A DNA stretch of 64,000 bases from assembly GCF_000410875.1 (NCBI RefSeq), contig NZ_AROI01000014.1:1-64000 (forward strand), given 5' to 3'. Shown in pieces: positions 45,124 through 53,276 of the stretch (position 1 is the first letter of the stretch; every line of letters starts with the position of its first letter). The position numbers were made by a program, and so were the translations under genes. Source of the stretch: Halopseudomonas pelagia CL-AP6 (GTDB lineage: Bacteria > Pseudomonadota > Gammaproteobacteria > Pseudomonadales > Pseudomonadaceae). The notes beneath the pieces are model-generated. The model saw only the letters and a list, made by a program, of their open reading frames with translations, was not told the origin of the DNA and ran no database searches.

Positions 45124-45181
45124 GGCTCGGCTCTCGGCAAGGTCGAGCCGAGACCATCGCCATTACGCTAGAGCGAATCAG

Positions 45182-45214
45182 CAAACAATCGGAATCGCTG
45201 TGTTGCCGATTTTT
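45182..45214. promoter_or_regulatory. repeated inverted motif, copy C
   Basis: CAAACAATCGGAATCGC then TGTGTTGCCGATTTTT; the AATCGG and CCGATT arms are inverted, about 13 bases apart. Same motif as at 26691-26722 and 27534-27566. Here it sits upstream of the PilL-to-TraD operon. Confidence 0.5.
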
Positions 45215-45315
45215 ATGGATGACCGAAGCAGGCACTTGCCACAGACGGTGATTAAAAAATCATCAGATGAACCCGACACCCTAAGCGTCGAGCGCTTCGG
45301 ATCTTATCGAAAGGG

Positions 45316-45338
45316 TTATGCACAGATTTTGTGGATAA
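45316..45338. promoter_or_regulatory. pair of facing DnaA-box sequences
   Basis: TTATGCACA (45316-45324) and TGTGGATAA (45330-45338, a perfect TTATCCACA on the other strand) face each other across 5 bases. They lie in the otherwise gene-free 45124-45714 interval between the divergent pilL and hamA. A role in control or replication is speculative. A TTGACA at 45598-45603 is the only promoter-like hit before hamA and has no good -10. Confidence 0.45.
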
Positions 45339-45714
45339 CTCGATGCGAGCTTGTGCGGTTGGCTGCCGAGCACTGATATTCGGCATAGTAGGGGGCATCG
45401 GCGAGGTCAGAGGGACTGGAGGAGGGCGCTAGCTGCCAGATGGTGTTCGGCAGAAAACGAGTCACAGCCGCCGGTCGCGATAGGCAAGAACCGGCCCATC
45501 CTCTCTGGATACGCAAGATACCCACCAAGAGACTCTGGCGTACCTGTCGGAATGTATGATTGAACCTAAAAGACAATTGGTTTTAGTGCTCGATCAATTG
45601 ACACCAACCTTTATTCTTAGCGTACCGTAGTGGCAATACACTACTGCTCGGTAACTCAGCGCTAGGGTGACTGTTGGGCCAGCACGCGAGCTTTTTCTAG
45701 GATGACCATCACTC

Positions 45715-46509
45715 ATGGATGATCTCGGTTTCGACTTCGGTAACGCTGTTGCGTGGTTCCCGCACGAGCAGGAGCAGCCGTACGTGCTGGTCAGGATGAC
45801 TGCCCAGCACGTGGCGCTCTTGGAGGCGGCCATGGCTGAGCCATTGCGCCGTTGTTACATCACCGATGAGGTGCTTCAGGCTGCGGCGAATCGCCATGGT
45901 CTCACCCTTTCCGACGTTCTGGCTGGCAAGCTTCCGGATGCCGGGGCAACCATGGCTGGGGACTTCGGTGAGGTACTCGGCTACTTCTACCAGTCAGCCA
46001 TGGAGTACCCGGGTAACGCTATAGGCCCCAAGAAGTGGCGGCTCAAGCAGGACAGAACCAAACCAGCGCCCAAGTCAGATGTAATTCACTTCATCATGCC
46101 CCAACGTCCAGCCGCCAGTGCCGCTGACCAAGTTCTTTGCGCTGAGGTAAAGGTCAAGTCCACTTCCGCCTCCTCAGATCCAATCGGCTCTGCTATCACA
46201 GACTGTGCAAAAGATCGCACCAGTCGGCTCGCGAGCACATTGGTGTGGCTACGTGAGCGCGCCATGACTGAGGAGCTTGGTGATGTCGACATTCCGCTTC
46301 TCAACCGGTTTATCAACGCGGTTGATCATCCACCTGCTGCTCTGCGATACAGGGCCGTCGCTGTCATCTGCGAAAGCTTTGTCACGGCGGAACTCAACAA
46401 TGCGCCAGCCACGGCCAGTGACGAGTACACACTCGTCGTGATCTCAGTGCCGAATTTGCATGCTACTTACAATGCTGCCTTCGCAGCCGCGCGGGCGTCG
46501 GTGCTTTGA
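45715..46509 (+). CDS. hamA: HamA, Hachiman defence nuclease (DUF1837)
   Basis: A 264-residue protein of the DUF1837 type. Residues that fit a PD-(D/E)xK-like nuclease are E86 (GDFGEVLGYF), D122 (KSDVIHFI) and E144/K146 (CAEVKVKS). In Hachiman systems HamA degrades DNA when its partner helicase HamB is triggered by phage infection. The ATG at 45715 is the first in frame. hamB begins 1 base after the stop. The pair runs divergently from the conjugation operon. Confidence 0.85.
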   Translation: MDDLGFDFGNAVAWFPHEQEQPYVLVRMTAQHVALLEAAMAEPLRRCYITDEVLQAAANRHGLTLSDVLAGKLPDAGATMAGDFGEVLGYFYQSAMEYPGNAIGPKKWRLKQDRTKPAPKSDVIHFIMPQRPAASAADQVLCAEVKVKSTSASSDPIGSAITDCAKDRTSRLASTLVWLRERAMTEELGDVDIPLLNRFINAVDHPPAALRYRAVAVICESFVTAELNNAPATASDEYTLVVISVPNLHATYNAAFAAARASVL

Positions 46510-46510
46510 T

Positions 46511-49495
46511 ATGAGAGCTTCCCTCCAGACTTGGATCAATGACGCAGATATGGCCCGGCACTTGGGTCAGTTTTCCGTAGCCGCATTGCCTATTGAGCTT
46601 GCTCAGATCGGGAATCGTCTCGCCGACTATTACATCTCGCTCGTAGGAGAGCTGTTCGACGGAATCCACTCCACGAATACTCCCAGCGACGACTGGGCGC
46701 AGCTGGGAAATGCCTTTCTCCAGTTTTCGAAAGAAACACCTGCTGAGCAGGTTGAAGCGCTGGGTATCTCGAAGGATGAAGCAGCGCTGTTTGCAGCGGC
46801 AGCGTTCTACTTTGGCGACTTTCCAGCGTCCGCCTGCCTGGCGATGCGGCAGTCTAATCAACCCTCTGATCCACATAGCCCATGGGCTGCGTGCTATGAC
46901 TTCCTGGCGCGTCCGGGCAACCTGGGATCTGAGACTGCCATCGAGGTGCGGGAGCACCTGCGCAGCGGCGACTTGCAAGGTCTTAGCGACAGTGTAGAGG
47001 CGAGCGCCACTGAGGCACGAAACGCGTTGGCGGATGGGCCGGAAACGTGGGTCGCAGCGGCCTTGCTCAGCCGACTACTGGCCCGTTTCCAAGCATCGAA
47101 TATTAGGGCTGTGCTGCCGGAGGGGGCGACTGCTTTTTGGACGCCGCTGATCAATTCCTTCATTGATCGCAAACCATCGACCTGGGAGTTCTTCCCTTCT
47201 CAGATACAGGCCATCGAGAGGGGGCTGCTGGGCAACGCCGAGAGCTATTCGCTACAGATGCCAACAGGGGCGGGCAAGACCACGCTCTGCGAGACGCTGC
47301 TTTACTGGCACCTGAAGCGAAATCCGACTCACGTCGCGATCATGATCGTGCCGTATCGATCTCTGGCTTCGGAGCTTCGACACTCCTTGGTGCGTCAGCT
47401 GAACGGTCTGGGGATCGCCGCGCGCTGTGCCTATGGAGGAACGATTCCGACGGGAGACGAGGTGCATGGGCTTGATCACATCAACGCGCTCATCGCGACC
47501 CCTGAGTCGCTGTCCGGAATCCTCAGCGCTGACCCGGCGTTCGCCCAGCGGATATCGTTGGTCATTTGCGATGAGGGGCATTTGCTCGACAGCTCCGGCA
47601 GGGGAATTGGCCTGGAGCTGCTACTGGCACGGATGAAGGCCAGGCAGGGCAATCCGATCCGCTTCGTGTTCATGTCGGCCATCATCCCGAATATTGAAGA
47701 AATCAACGCATGGCTTGGAGGCGGCGAGAACACGGTCATCAGAAGCACCTATCGACCGGCAATCGCGGAATTTTCCGTCCTGCGATCCTCCGGCTCCGGG
47801 GTAAACAAATCCGTACGTCTGGACATGCACCCACATGCTCAGCAGCGGCAGTACTCGATCCATGGCTTCTTGGATCGGAGCAACTTTCAGTACGTGAATC
47901 CCCAAACGCGGCGAACGAAAACCTACACCTTCACGTCAACCAAGGCCCTGGCCGTTGGCGCTGCCCGAAAGGTGTTGTCGATGGGAACAACGGCGATTTT
48001 CGCCGCGAACAAGCGGGGCAACCAGGGGGCGATCGGCTTAGCGGAAGAGCTCATCAAGCAGCTAGAGTACCCGCTAGCACTACCCAAGCCTGTGGATTAT
48101 GCGGATATCGAAGCGCTCCGTACGCGCATCGACTACCTCGAGACTGAATTCGGTGCTGGTTGGATAGGCGCAAGGTCGCTGCGCAATGGTGCTGTATTGC
48201 ACCACGGTGATATCCCCCAAGAGACGCGCGAGGTTTTGGAGGAGCTATTGCGGGATCGGCGTATCCAACTGGTCATCTGTACCAGTACCCTCGCGGAGGG
48301 GGTAAATCTGCCGATTCGCTCTCTTGTTCTGTATTCGGTGCAGCGTCGCGTTGGCAGCGGACAGCCCGAGAACATGCTAGCCCGTGACATCAAGAACCTG
48401 GTTGGCCGGGCCGGTCGTGCCGGCGCCAATACCAAGGGCTTGGTGATCTGCGCAAATCCCGATCAGTGGTGGCTAGTTCATCCCGTCGCCACTGCTGGTG
48501 CAGGTGAGTCGGTGAGAGGCTCACTGCGTACCTTGATCGAAAATCTAGAGACATTCCTGCGAACCCATAATCTCGCGCTCGACAACCAATTCTTGGAGTA
48601 CCAAGCAGTCATTCATCCGCTCATTGATGGTGTGGATGCCACTCTTATCGAGTTGATTGCGGAAGAAGTCGGAGATGCTGAGTTTCTAAGGCTGGCTGCC
48701 GACCTGTCTGACCATACGTTCGCGGCCCACCAGCTTCCTGCCGGCTCCGCCGTTACGCTGCGTACAGTGTTTGAGTTGCGAGCTCAGCGGCTGATAGCGC
48801 TGAGGGGCAAGGGCAAGATCGCCTGGCTGCGAGACACTGGAGCCAAGGTGCGTCTTCTGGAGTTCGTCGAACAGTTTCTGCTGCCAAGCAGGGCGGATTG
48901 GACGAATCCTGTCGATCCCGTTTCAGACGAGTTCCTCTCAGCGATTTTGGAGTGGGCCTGGCAGGACAGGGAGCTAAAGACAGACGTGGGTGTGGCATTT
49001 CGCTTGGGCGATGGCCAGGATCCTGAAAGCGTTAAGTTCAGGTTCTTCGAGATCATCCGGCAGTGGGTGCATGGCGCATCGTTCGCACAGATTGCCCAAT
49101 CAACCCAGATGGATGTTGACGACATCCTGGGAATTCACGCTCGCGCGATCACCTACTCGTTGCAAACGTTGGTCGAGCAGGGCATCTCTCTTCTTACTAG
49201 ACTGTTGCTCGAACACGGCAGTGTGGTGAACGAAGGGGTGCCGGCATTCGTCGATCATCTCAAGTTCGGTGCACCCTCAAGTATCGGAATCCTGCTGGCT
49301 AATGGGGGAGTGCGGCATCGAAAAGCGTATGTCGAATTGGGTAATGCGATGCAAAACCTTACCCCTCCAGTCCAGTCAGCGAGTGCTAAGACAGTAGCAC
49401 TGCGATCACTTGAGAATTACTCAGAAGGATGGCGTGGTGCATTGGGCGAATTCGTTTTCTCCAACACTATGACTGATGTCGGTAGGGTCGGGTGA
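46511..49495 (+). CDS. hamB: HamB, Hachiman superfamily 2 helicase
   Basis: A 994-residue Ski2-like helicase. After a roughly 230-residue N-terminal region come Walker A MPTGAGKTTLCE (about 249-260), the DEGH box (ICDEGHLLD, about 350), FMSAIIPN, motif V TSTLAEGVNLPIR and motif VI VGRAGRAGANTKG, then a long C-terminal part. It senses damaged or foreign DNA and licenses HamA in characterised systems. The start at 46511 follows the hamA stop by one base. No frameshift was seen. Confidence 0.87.
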   Translation: MRASLQTWINDADMARHLGQFSVAALPIELAQIGNRLADYYISLVGELFDGIHSTNTPSDDWAQLGNAFLQFSKETPAEQVEALGISKDEAALFAAAAFYFGDFPASACLAMRQSNQPSDPHSPWAACYDFLARPGNLGSETAIEVREHLRSGDLQGLSDSVEASATEARNALADGPETWVAAALLSRLLARFQASNIRAVLPEGATAFWTPLINSFIDRKPSTWEFFPSQIQAIERGLLGNAESYSLQMPTGAGKTTLCETLLYWHLKRNPTHVAIMIVPYRSLASELRHSLVRQLNGLGIAARCAYGGTIPTGDEVHGLDHINALIATPESLSGILSADPAFAQRISLVICDEGHLLDSSGRGIGLELLLARMKARQGNPIRFVFMSAIIPNIEEINAWLGGGENTVIRSTYRPAIAEFSVLRSSGSGVNKSVRLDMHPHAQQRQYSIHGFLDRSNFQYVNPQTRRTKTYTFTSTKALAVGAARKVLSMGTTAIFAANKRGNQGAIGLAEELIKQLEYPLALPKPVDYADIEALRTRIDYLETEFGAGWIGARSLRNGAVLHHGDIPQETREVLEELLRDRRIQLVICTSTLAEGVNLPIRSLVLYSVQRRVGSGQPENMLARDIKNLVGRAGRAGANTKGLVICANPDQWWLVHPVATAGAGESVRGSLRTLIENLETFLRTHNLALDNQFLEYQAVIHPLIDGVDATLIELIAEEVGDAEFLRLAADLSDHTFAAHQLPAGSAVTLRTVFELRAQRLIALRGKGKIAWLRDTGAKVRLLEFVEQFLLPSRADWTNPVDPVSDEFLSAILEWAWQDRELKTDVGVAFRLGDGQDPESVKFRFFEIIRQWVHGASFAQIAQSTQMDVDDILGIHARAITYSLQTLVEQGISLLTRLLLEHGSVVNEGVPAFVDHLKFGAPSSIGILLANGGVRHRKAYVELGNAMQNLTPPVQSASAKTVALRSLENYSEGWRGALGEFVFSNTMTDVGRVG

Positions 49496-49833
49496 GTGGG
49501 TGTCACACAATAAAACCCTAGGGCGATGGATGAATGGCGGTCGGATTTCGGCGTTGCTACGTAAAAACCAAGGCAGCTCTGTCTTCTGAGCGCACCAGAT
49601 TTCAACGTCGCTCACGCTCTTTCACGGGCAAAAATGGCGACGGGACTTTTTCAACAGAATCGGCCGATCGCAGGCGCTCGCTGGCGTCCGCTATCGGCCA
49701 AAGCGGACGGTTCCGCATGGGCTTAGCAGACCTACCTTGAGGCTGGAGGCGTCTACGAAGCTAGTGGCGATTTACCCGTTGATCCGCCATCCACAGATCA
49801 GAGCCTTGCGCGGCCGTGCACCGACTGCCAACG
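49496..49833. other. intergenic region between hamB and the next convergent gene
   Basis: No convincing gene, repeat or terminator was found. Base composition shifts here from the GC-rich backbone to the AT-richer island on the right. Confidence 0.4.
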
Positions 49834-50970
49834 CTATGGTGCAGCTGTACTGCCAGCGGGGATCGAGAGTGTCTTGAAGGTTTCTATTTTCTCCGACTCC
49901 AACTCTTTCAAAATAGTTTCCTTCGCATCATTTTTATCGATAGACCGCCCCGCGTTGTCGAAGCTGATTTGCTTTATCCGCAATTCAATCTCGCTATCCT
50001 TTTTCTGAGCAGCAGAAAACTCCGGGAAGCCAAGAGAAATTACGCAATCGCCATCAAGGCCAGAAGTACTGAAACGAAACTTGGCATCAATTCGGTGCAG
50101 GAACAAGCTGGGGCGGTAGGAGACATCCGAAAGGAAGTCAGAGTGCTCAAGACTGAAGCCTTTTAAGTCCAGGTTCCGAATCTTTTCTTTCATCCAGTCC
50201 AGTGCAGTAGGCAGGAGGATATCTGGGTCGGGCGAAATGCCAATATCTACGACTTCCACAAAGGACAAGGCGGTCAGTCTGCTGTGCTGCGTGAGCCCTA
50301 AGAGGTAGTTAAACCTGTTTGCGTTGGTAAAATCACAAAAGCGAATTGAGGTGGCCTGTTCACTCTCATTGATCTGTTTGACCGACTTGAAGTGTGAAAT
50401 CAGATGCCTCGCCATCGCTTTGTTTGTCGTCCTTGTTTCCGGCGCAGTATGAGTGAAAATCAGGATGAGCTCGTCTTGAGCTTTGTTTTTCTTAATCTCG
50501 ATGGAGCCCTTGAAATTTTTGTGCGAGTCAGCCCAGCTCTTGGAGCGGTCTATTCGCTCCAAAAGATAGTCCATCCGGATTGTGTCGAGGTCTTTGTTGA
50601 CTGGATAGAATTCGGGCGTCCCTAAGACCTTGAAGTTAACAAAGTCAAGATCCAGCAGCTTGTTGACGTCCATGGCGTCAGGGATCGCGTCCAGAAGCGT
50701 TTCTTGACCTTGCCACTTGATGGTCTGGGTGGTGATTTTCGGGTTGTCTTCCTTGGTTGTGTAGGCAAGCTGGAGCTGAGAAAACTCGCTGGGCCGGATC
50801 AGAGATAGGGTCAGAGCAGGGATAGAATGCTCTTTTTCTGAACTGTTGATGAAGACGCCACGGCTCTTCAGGACTGTTTTGATATCGCCAGCGCTGATAT
50901 AGGGCTGAGCAAGATAAGTACGCAGCGCTTCGCCTTGGGGAAGGATAGAATCTATATTTTGATTGCTCAC
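49834..50970 (-). CDS. GapS4b-like protein (candidate defence partner)
   Basis: A 378-residue protein starting with GTG at 50970 (VSNQNIDSILPQGEALRTYLAQP), with AGGGG upstream and 4 bases after the previous stop. Conserved-looking features are ILPQGEALR, ISAGDIKTVLKSRGVFI and LTLSLIRPSEFSQLQ. No Walker motif or membrane helix is visible; the C-terminus is charged and coiled-coil-like. From memory these features resemble GapS4b, the second protein of the GAPS4 two-gene anti-phage system; this could not be searched. It is clearly less GC-rich than the ICE backbone. Confidence 0.55.
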   Translation of the reverse strand: MSNQNIDSILPQGEALRTYLAQPYISAGDIKTVLKSRGVFINSSEKEHSIPALTLSLIRPSEFSQLQLAYTTKEDNPKITTQTIKWQGQETLLDAIPDAMDVNKLLDLDFVNFKVLGTPEFYPVNKDLDTIRMDYLLERIDRSKSWADSHKNFKGSIEIKKNKAQDELILIFTHTAPETRTTNKAMARHLISHFKSVKQINESEQATSIRFCDFTNANRFNYLLGLTQHSRLTALSFVEVVDIGISPDPDILLPTALDWMKEKIRNLDLKGFSLEHSDFLSDVSYRPSLFLHRIDAKFRFSTSGLDGDCVISLGFPEFSAAQKKDSEIELRIKQISFDNAGRSIDKNDAKETILKELESEKIETFKTLSIPAGSTAAP

Positions 50971-50974
50971 GAAA

Positions 50975-51901
50975 TCATCCCCTGAAATCTGCTTGGTAGG
51001 ATTCGAATTCGACGATTGAAGCGAACTCCTTGTTCGCGATAGACAGCTTTGCAATATCTGCGATTTCCTCATGCTCTACATAGTTGTAGTCAGGGAAGGC
51101 GATGGCCACCTTGTGAGGAAACTCCATAGCAATCTCCATCGAAAAGCCAATCATGCGTTTCACTGCTTCGATGCTGAAAGAGTCTTGGCAGCAAATAAGC
51201 AACGATTTTTTTTCGTACTCCTGGATGAAAAATGAGACCAGTCCACTGTTAAGGTATTCTGGAGGCAGTATTGTCCCGTTCGTGACCCTTTGTATTGGGC
51301 TAACGTTTTTTCCTGTAGAGGGATACAGGAAGCGAACGTTCTCCGCACCAAAGCGATTTCTGGCATACGTAATTGTATTGAAAAGAAAACTAGCGCGGTG
51401 GTTATCAACGACGTAGATAGTGCCGTAGTTGGCGCCATCCAGATTCCGCGAACCCGCGACCTGGCTGACCACATCGGCCTCAGCGTCCGATTCGGCGCTG
51501 AACCAGAAGAGGATGCCTGCGAGCGACTGACCGCTTGCACTTGGATAGCCGGAGTTGATGGATTTTTTTAACGGCGACCGATTGAAACATTCAACGGTGG
51601 TTGCGAGGTCAACGAAATGCTCTTTGAATTTTGGCCCAGGTGAGGTCGGATAAGAATTGGCTGTGAACTTCGAAGAAATGACGAGGTGCTTGAGGACGCC
51701 ATCCTCCAACGGGGAGAGGCAGCTGAAGACAAAATCGGCTCCATGAGTCTGCCTGGGGTTCCCGGTCGTGCTATGGGGGCCAGGTTTGACACAATCGAAC
51801 TCGTGCCCCTTGAGTGCTGCCTTCCAACCTATGAGGTTGAGCAGAGCTTCAACGATGTGTTCACCGCGTTCGCCTAGTTTTTTTGACCATTCGCCCATCA
51901 C
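50975..51901 (-). CDS. GapS4a-like PD-(D/E)xK nuclease candidate
   Basis: A 308-residue protein (MMGEWSKKLGERGEHIVEALLNLIGW; the second ATG is equally possible). An N-terminal restriction-endonuclease-like pattern can be read: E14 in the first helix, D56 (HGADFVF) and a strand ending in S77-K78 (HLVISSKFT). The C-terminal half alternates strands and helices. The first 26 residues and the partnership with the downstream gene suggest GapS4a. It is GC-poor relative to its surroundings, a sign of recent acquisition. Confidence 0.55.
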   Translation of the reverse strand: MMGEWSKKLGERGEHIVEALLNLIGWKAALKGHEFDCVKPGPHSTTGNPRQTHGADFVFSCLSPLEDGVLKHLVISSKFTANSYPTSPGPKFKEHFVDLATTVECFNRSPLKKSINSGYPSASGQSLAGILFWFSAESDAEADVVSQVAGSRNLDGANYGTIYVVDNHRASFLFNTITYARNRFGAENVRFLYPSTGKNVSPIQRVTNGTILPPEYLNSGLVSFFIQEYEKKSLLICCQDSFSIEAVKRMIGFSMEIAMEFPHKVAIAFPDYNYVEHEEIADIAKLSIANKEFASIVEFESYQADFRG

Positions 51902-52183
51902 ACGTCCTTTGGATAATGATTGTCTTGCAACCCTCTGCCGGCAGAACGCTACGGAGGTTGCGGCATCATGTCTAGTGGCAATTTGGCACCAAGTCGGCGT
52001 GGAATCGTCCCGATTCGATCTTAATGTCCTACGAATTCAATTTTTCCACCCGTTATTGCTGGGCGAGTCAACTGCTGTTCGGTCATATAAAGCTTGAGAG
52101 CACTTTTCGATACCTGGGTATTGAGGTCGATGACGCCTTGGAAATGGCGGAGCAAAGGCAATCACAGCCTCAGAGCTGCTTCG

Positions 52184-52879
52184 TCAAAGCGCACCTAGAT
52201 CAAGCCACACGCTGCCATCCCGGTTGTCCGTCATGACGAACTCCGGGCTCTTGTGGATCAGGTGGCCGAAGCCGTCAGGATGATGGAACACATAAGGCTC
52301 CGTCTCGCTGGTCGAACAAGCTCCGAATCCGAAGCGGTATTCGTGTTGGTAGGAATAGACAGGCGATTTGCAGCTCCCTCCCCAGCGAGTCACATCAGGG
52401 GTGTACTCAACCTCCTGAGCCCAGGTTGGTTTACTCGATACGTCCTGCAAAAGAGCCAGAAATGGTCGAACATCCTTGTTGAGGATGAATGCGTAGTGCT
52501 GCCCGAAGTTTTCCTTCATCCACCGAAGATCTCGTACCAGCGAGTCGAGTGCCTGCTTATCTCCTGGCATACGCAAGCTGAACCAGCAGTGCAGCCACGA
52601 CTCGTGAGCTTCACCGTTATGGATGGTTAAAGCCACAACATCCTGCGCAGGTATTTTCAGGCCATTGATAGCTACTTCGAACTCATCACCACGGGCCTGA
52701 CGCCATGACTCCACACAGCTTTCAGCTCGATCCGAAACACCCTCCAGCTTGCTGAGTCGGTAGGTCTCCGGTGTCTGACAGTGCATGCAGCCTTCGATCA
52801 GCTTGTCTAAGAAATCTTCGTTGCGGAAAAACTTGATCAAGCCGAGGAAATCATCAGCTTCGGGTTGGCGTCCTTGCAT
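52184..52879 (-). CDS. uncharacterised 231-residue protein
   Basis: A good ribosome site (GGAG, 7 bases from the ATG at 52879). The N-terminus is FLGLIKFFRNEDFLDKLIEGCMHCQTPETYR and a late YSYQHEYRFGFG is seen. The opening (a small amount of residue filling, then a target-like CMHCQTPETYR) and the H-EYRF motif recall DUF2971-type proteins, but this is only a resemblance. No signal peptide or membrane helix. It is 282 bases upstream of, and on the same strand as, the GapS4-like pair; the gap holds no gene. Confidence 0.6.
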   Translation of the reverse strand: MQGRQPEADDFLGLIKFFRNEDFLDKLIEGCMHCQTPETYRLSKLEGVSDRAESCVESWRQARGDEFEVAINGLKIPAQDVVALTIHNGEAHESWLHCWFSLRMPGDKQALDSLVRDLRWMKENFGQHYAFILNKDVRPFLALLQDVSSKPTWAQEVEYTPDVTRWGGSCKSPVYSYQHEYRFGFGACSTSETEPYVFHHPDGFGHLIHKSPEFVMTDNRDGSVWLDLGAL

Positions 52880-53227
52880 ACGAGTCTCCAGAGGGGCAAT
52901 GGTAAGTCTCAGCCAAAATACGGAAGACAGAAGCGCCTAGCTGGCACTCTCTCAACCGTGCAAGATGAAAACTCATTATGTACTTAATGCCTGTTGTGAA
53001 TCGATAGGGCCCGCCATGGCTAAAGGCCTGCACTAGGGAGTAGCCGTTTAATTACGATTGGCTCCACACATCACAAGATGGCCTGCTCCTGGCCGGTTGT
53101 AGCCTGTCGCGAGCGGCTACTCTGTGGCGAATCGATGATTTGCCATGGAGGTGCGAGCGAGGATTCTAGATCGACAGTCACCTGCACAAACTGCGGCGCG
53201 CCGGGCACTCCCGTAGCCCCTAAAAAT

Positions 53228-53263
53228 CGAGTTAAAGAGGCTGGCAGCCCAGGGGCTGCCAGC
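53228..53263 (-). terminator. terminator downstream of the helicase operon
   Basis: A near-perfect hairpin (GCTGGCAGCCC/GGGCTGCCAGC, 53240-53263) lies 14 bases past the helicase stop. On the minus strand CTCTTTAACTCGATTTTT follows, a moderate T-tract. The rest of 52880-53276 contains no gene. Confidence 0.55.
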
Positions 53264-53276
53264 ATGGACACATCGA

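Noticed and set aside
45598-45626. A sigma-70 promoter for hamA at TTGACA
   Set aside because: No acceptable -10 hexamer at 16-18 bases; not enough to list as a promoter.
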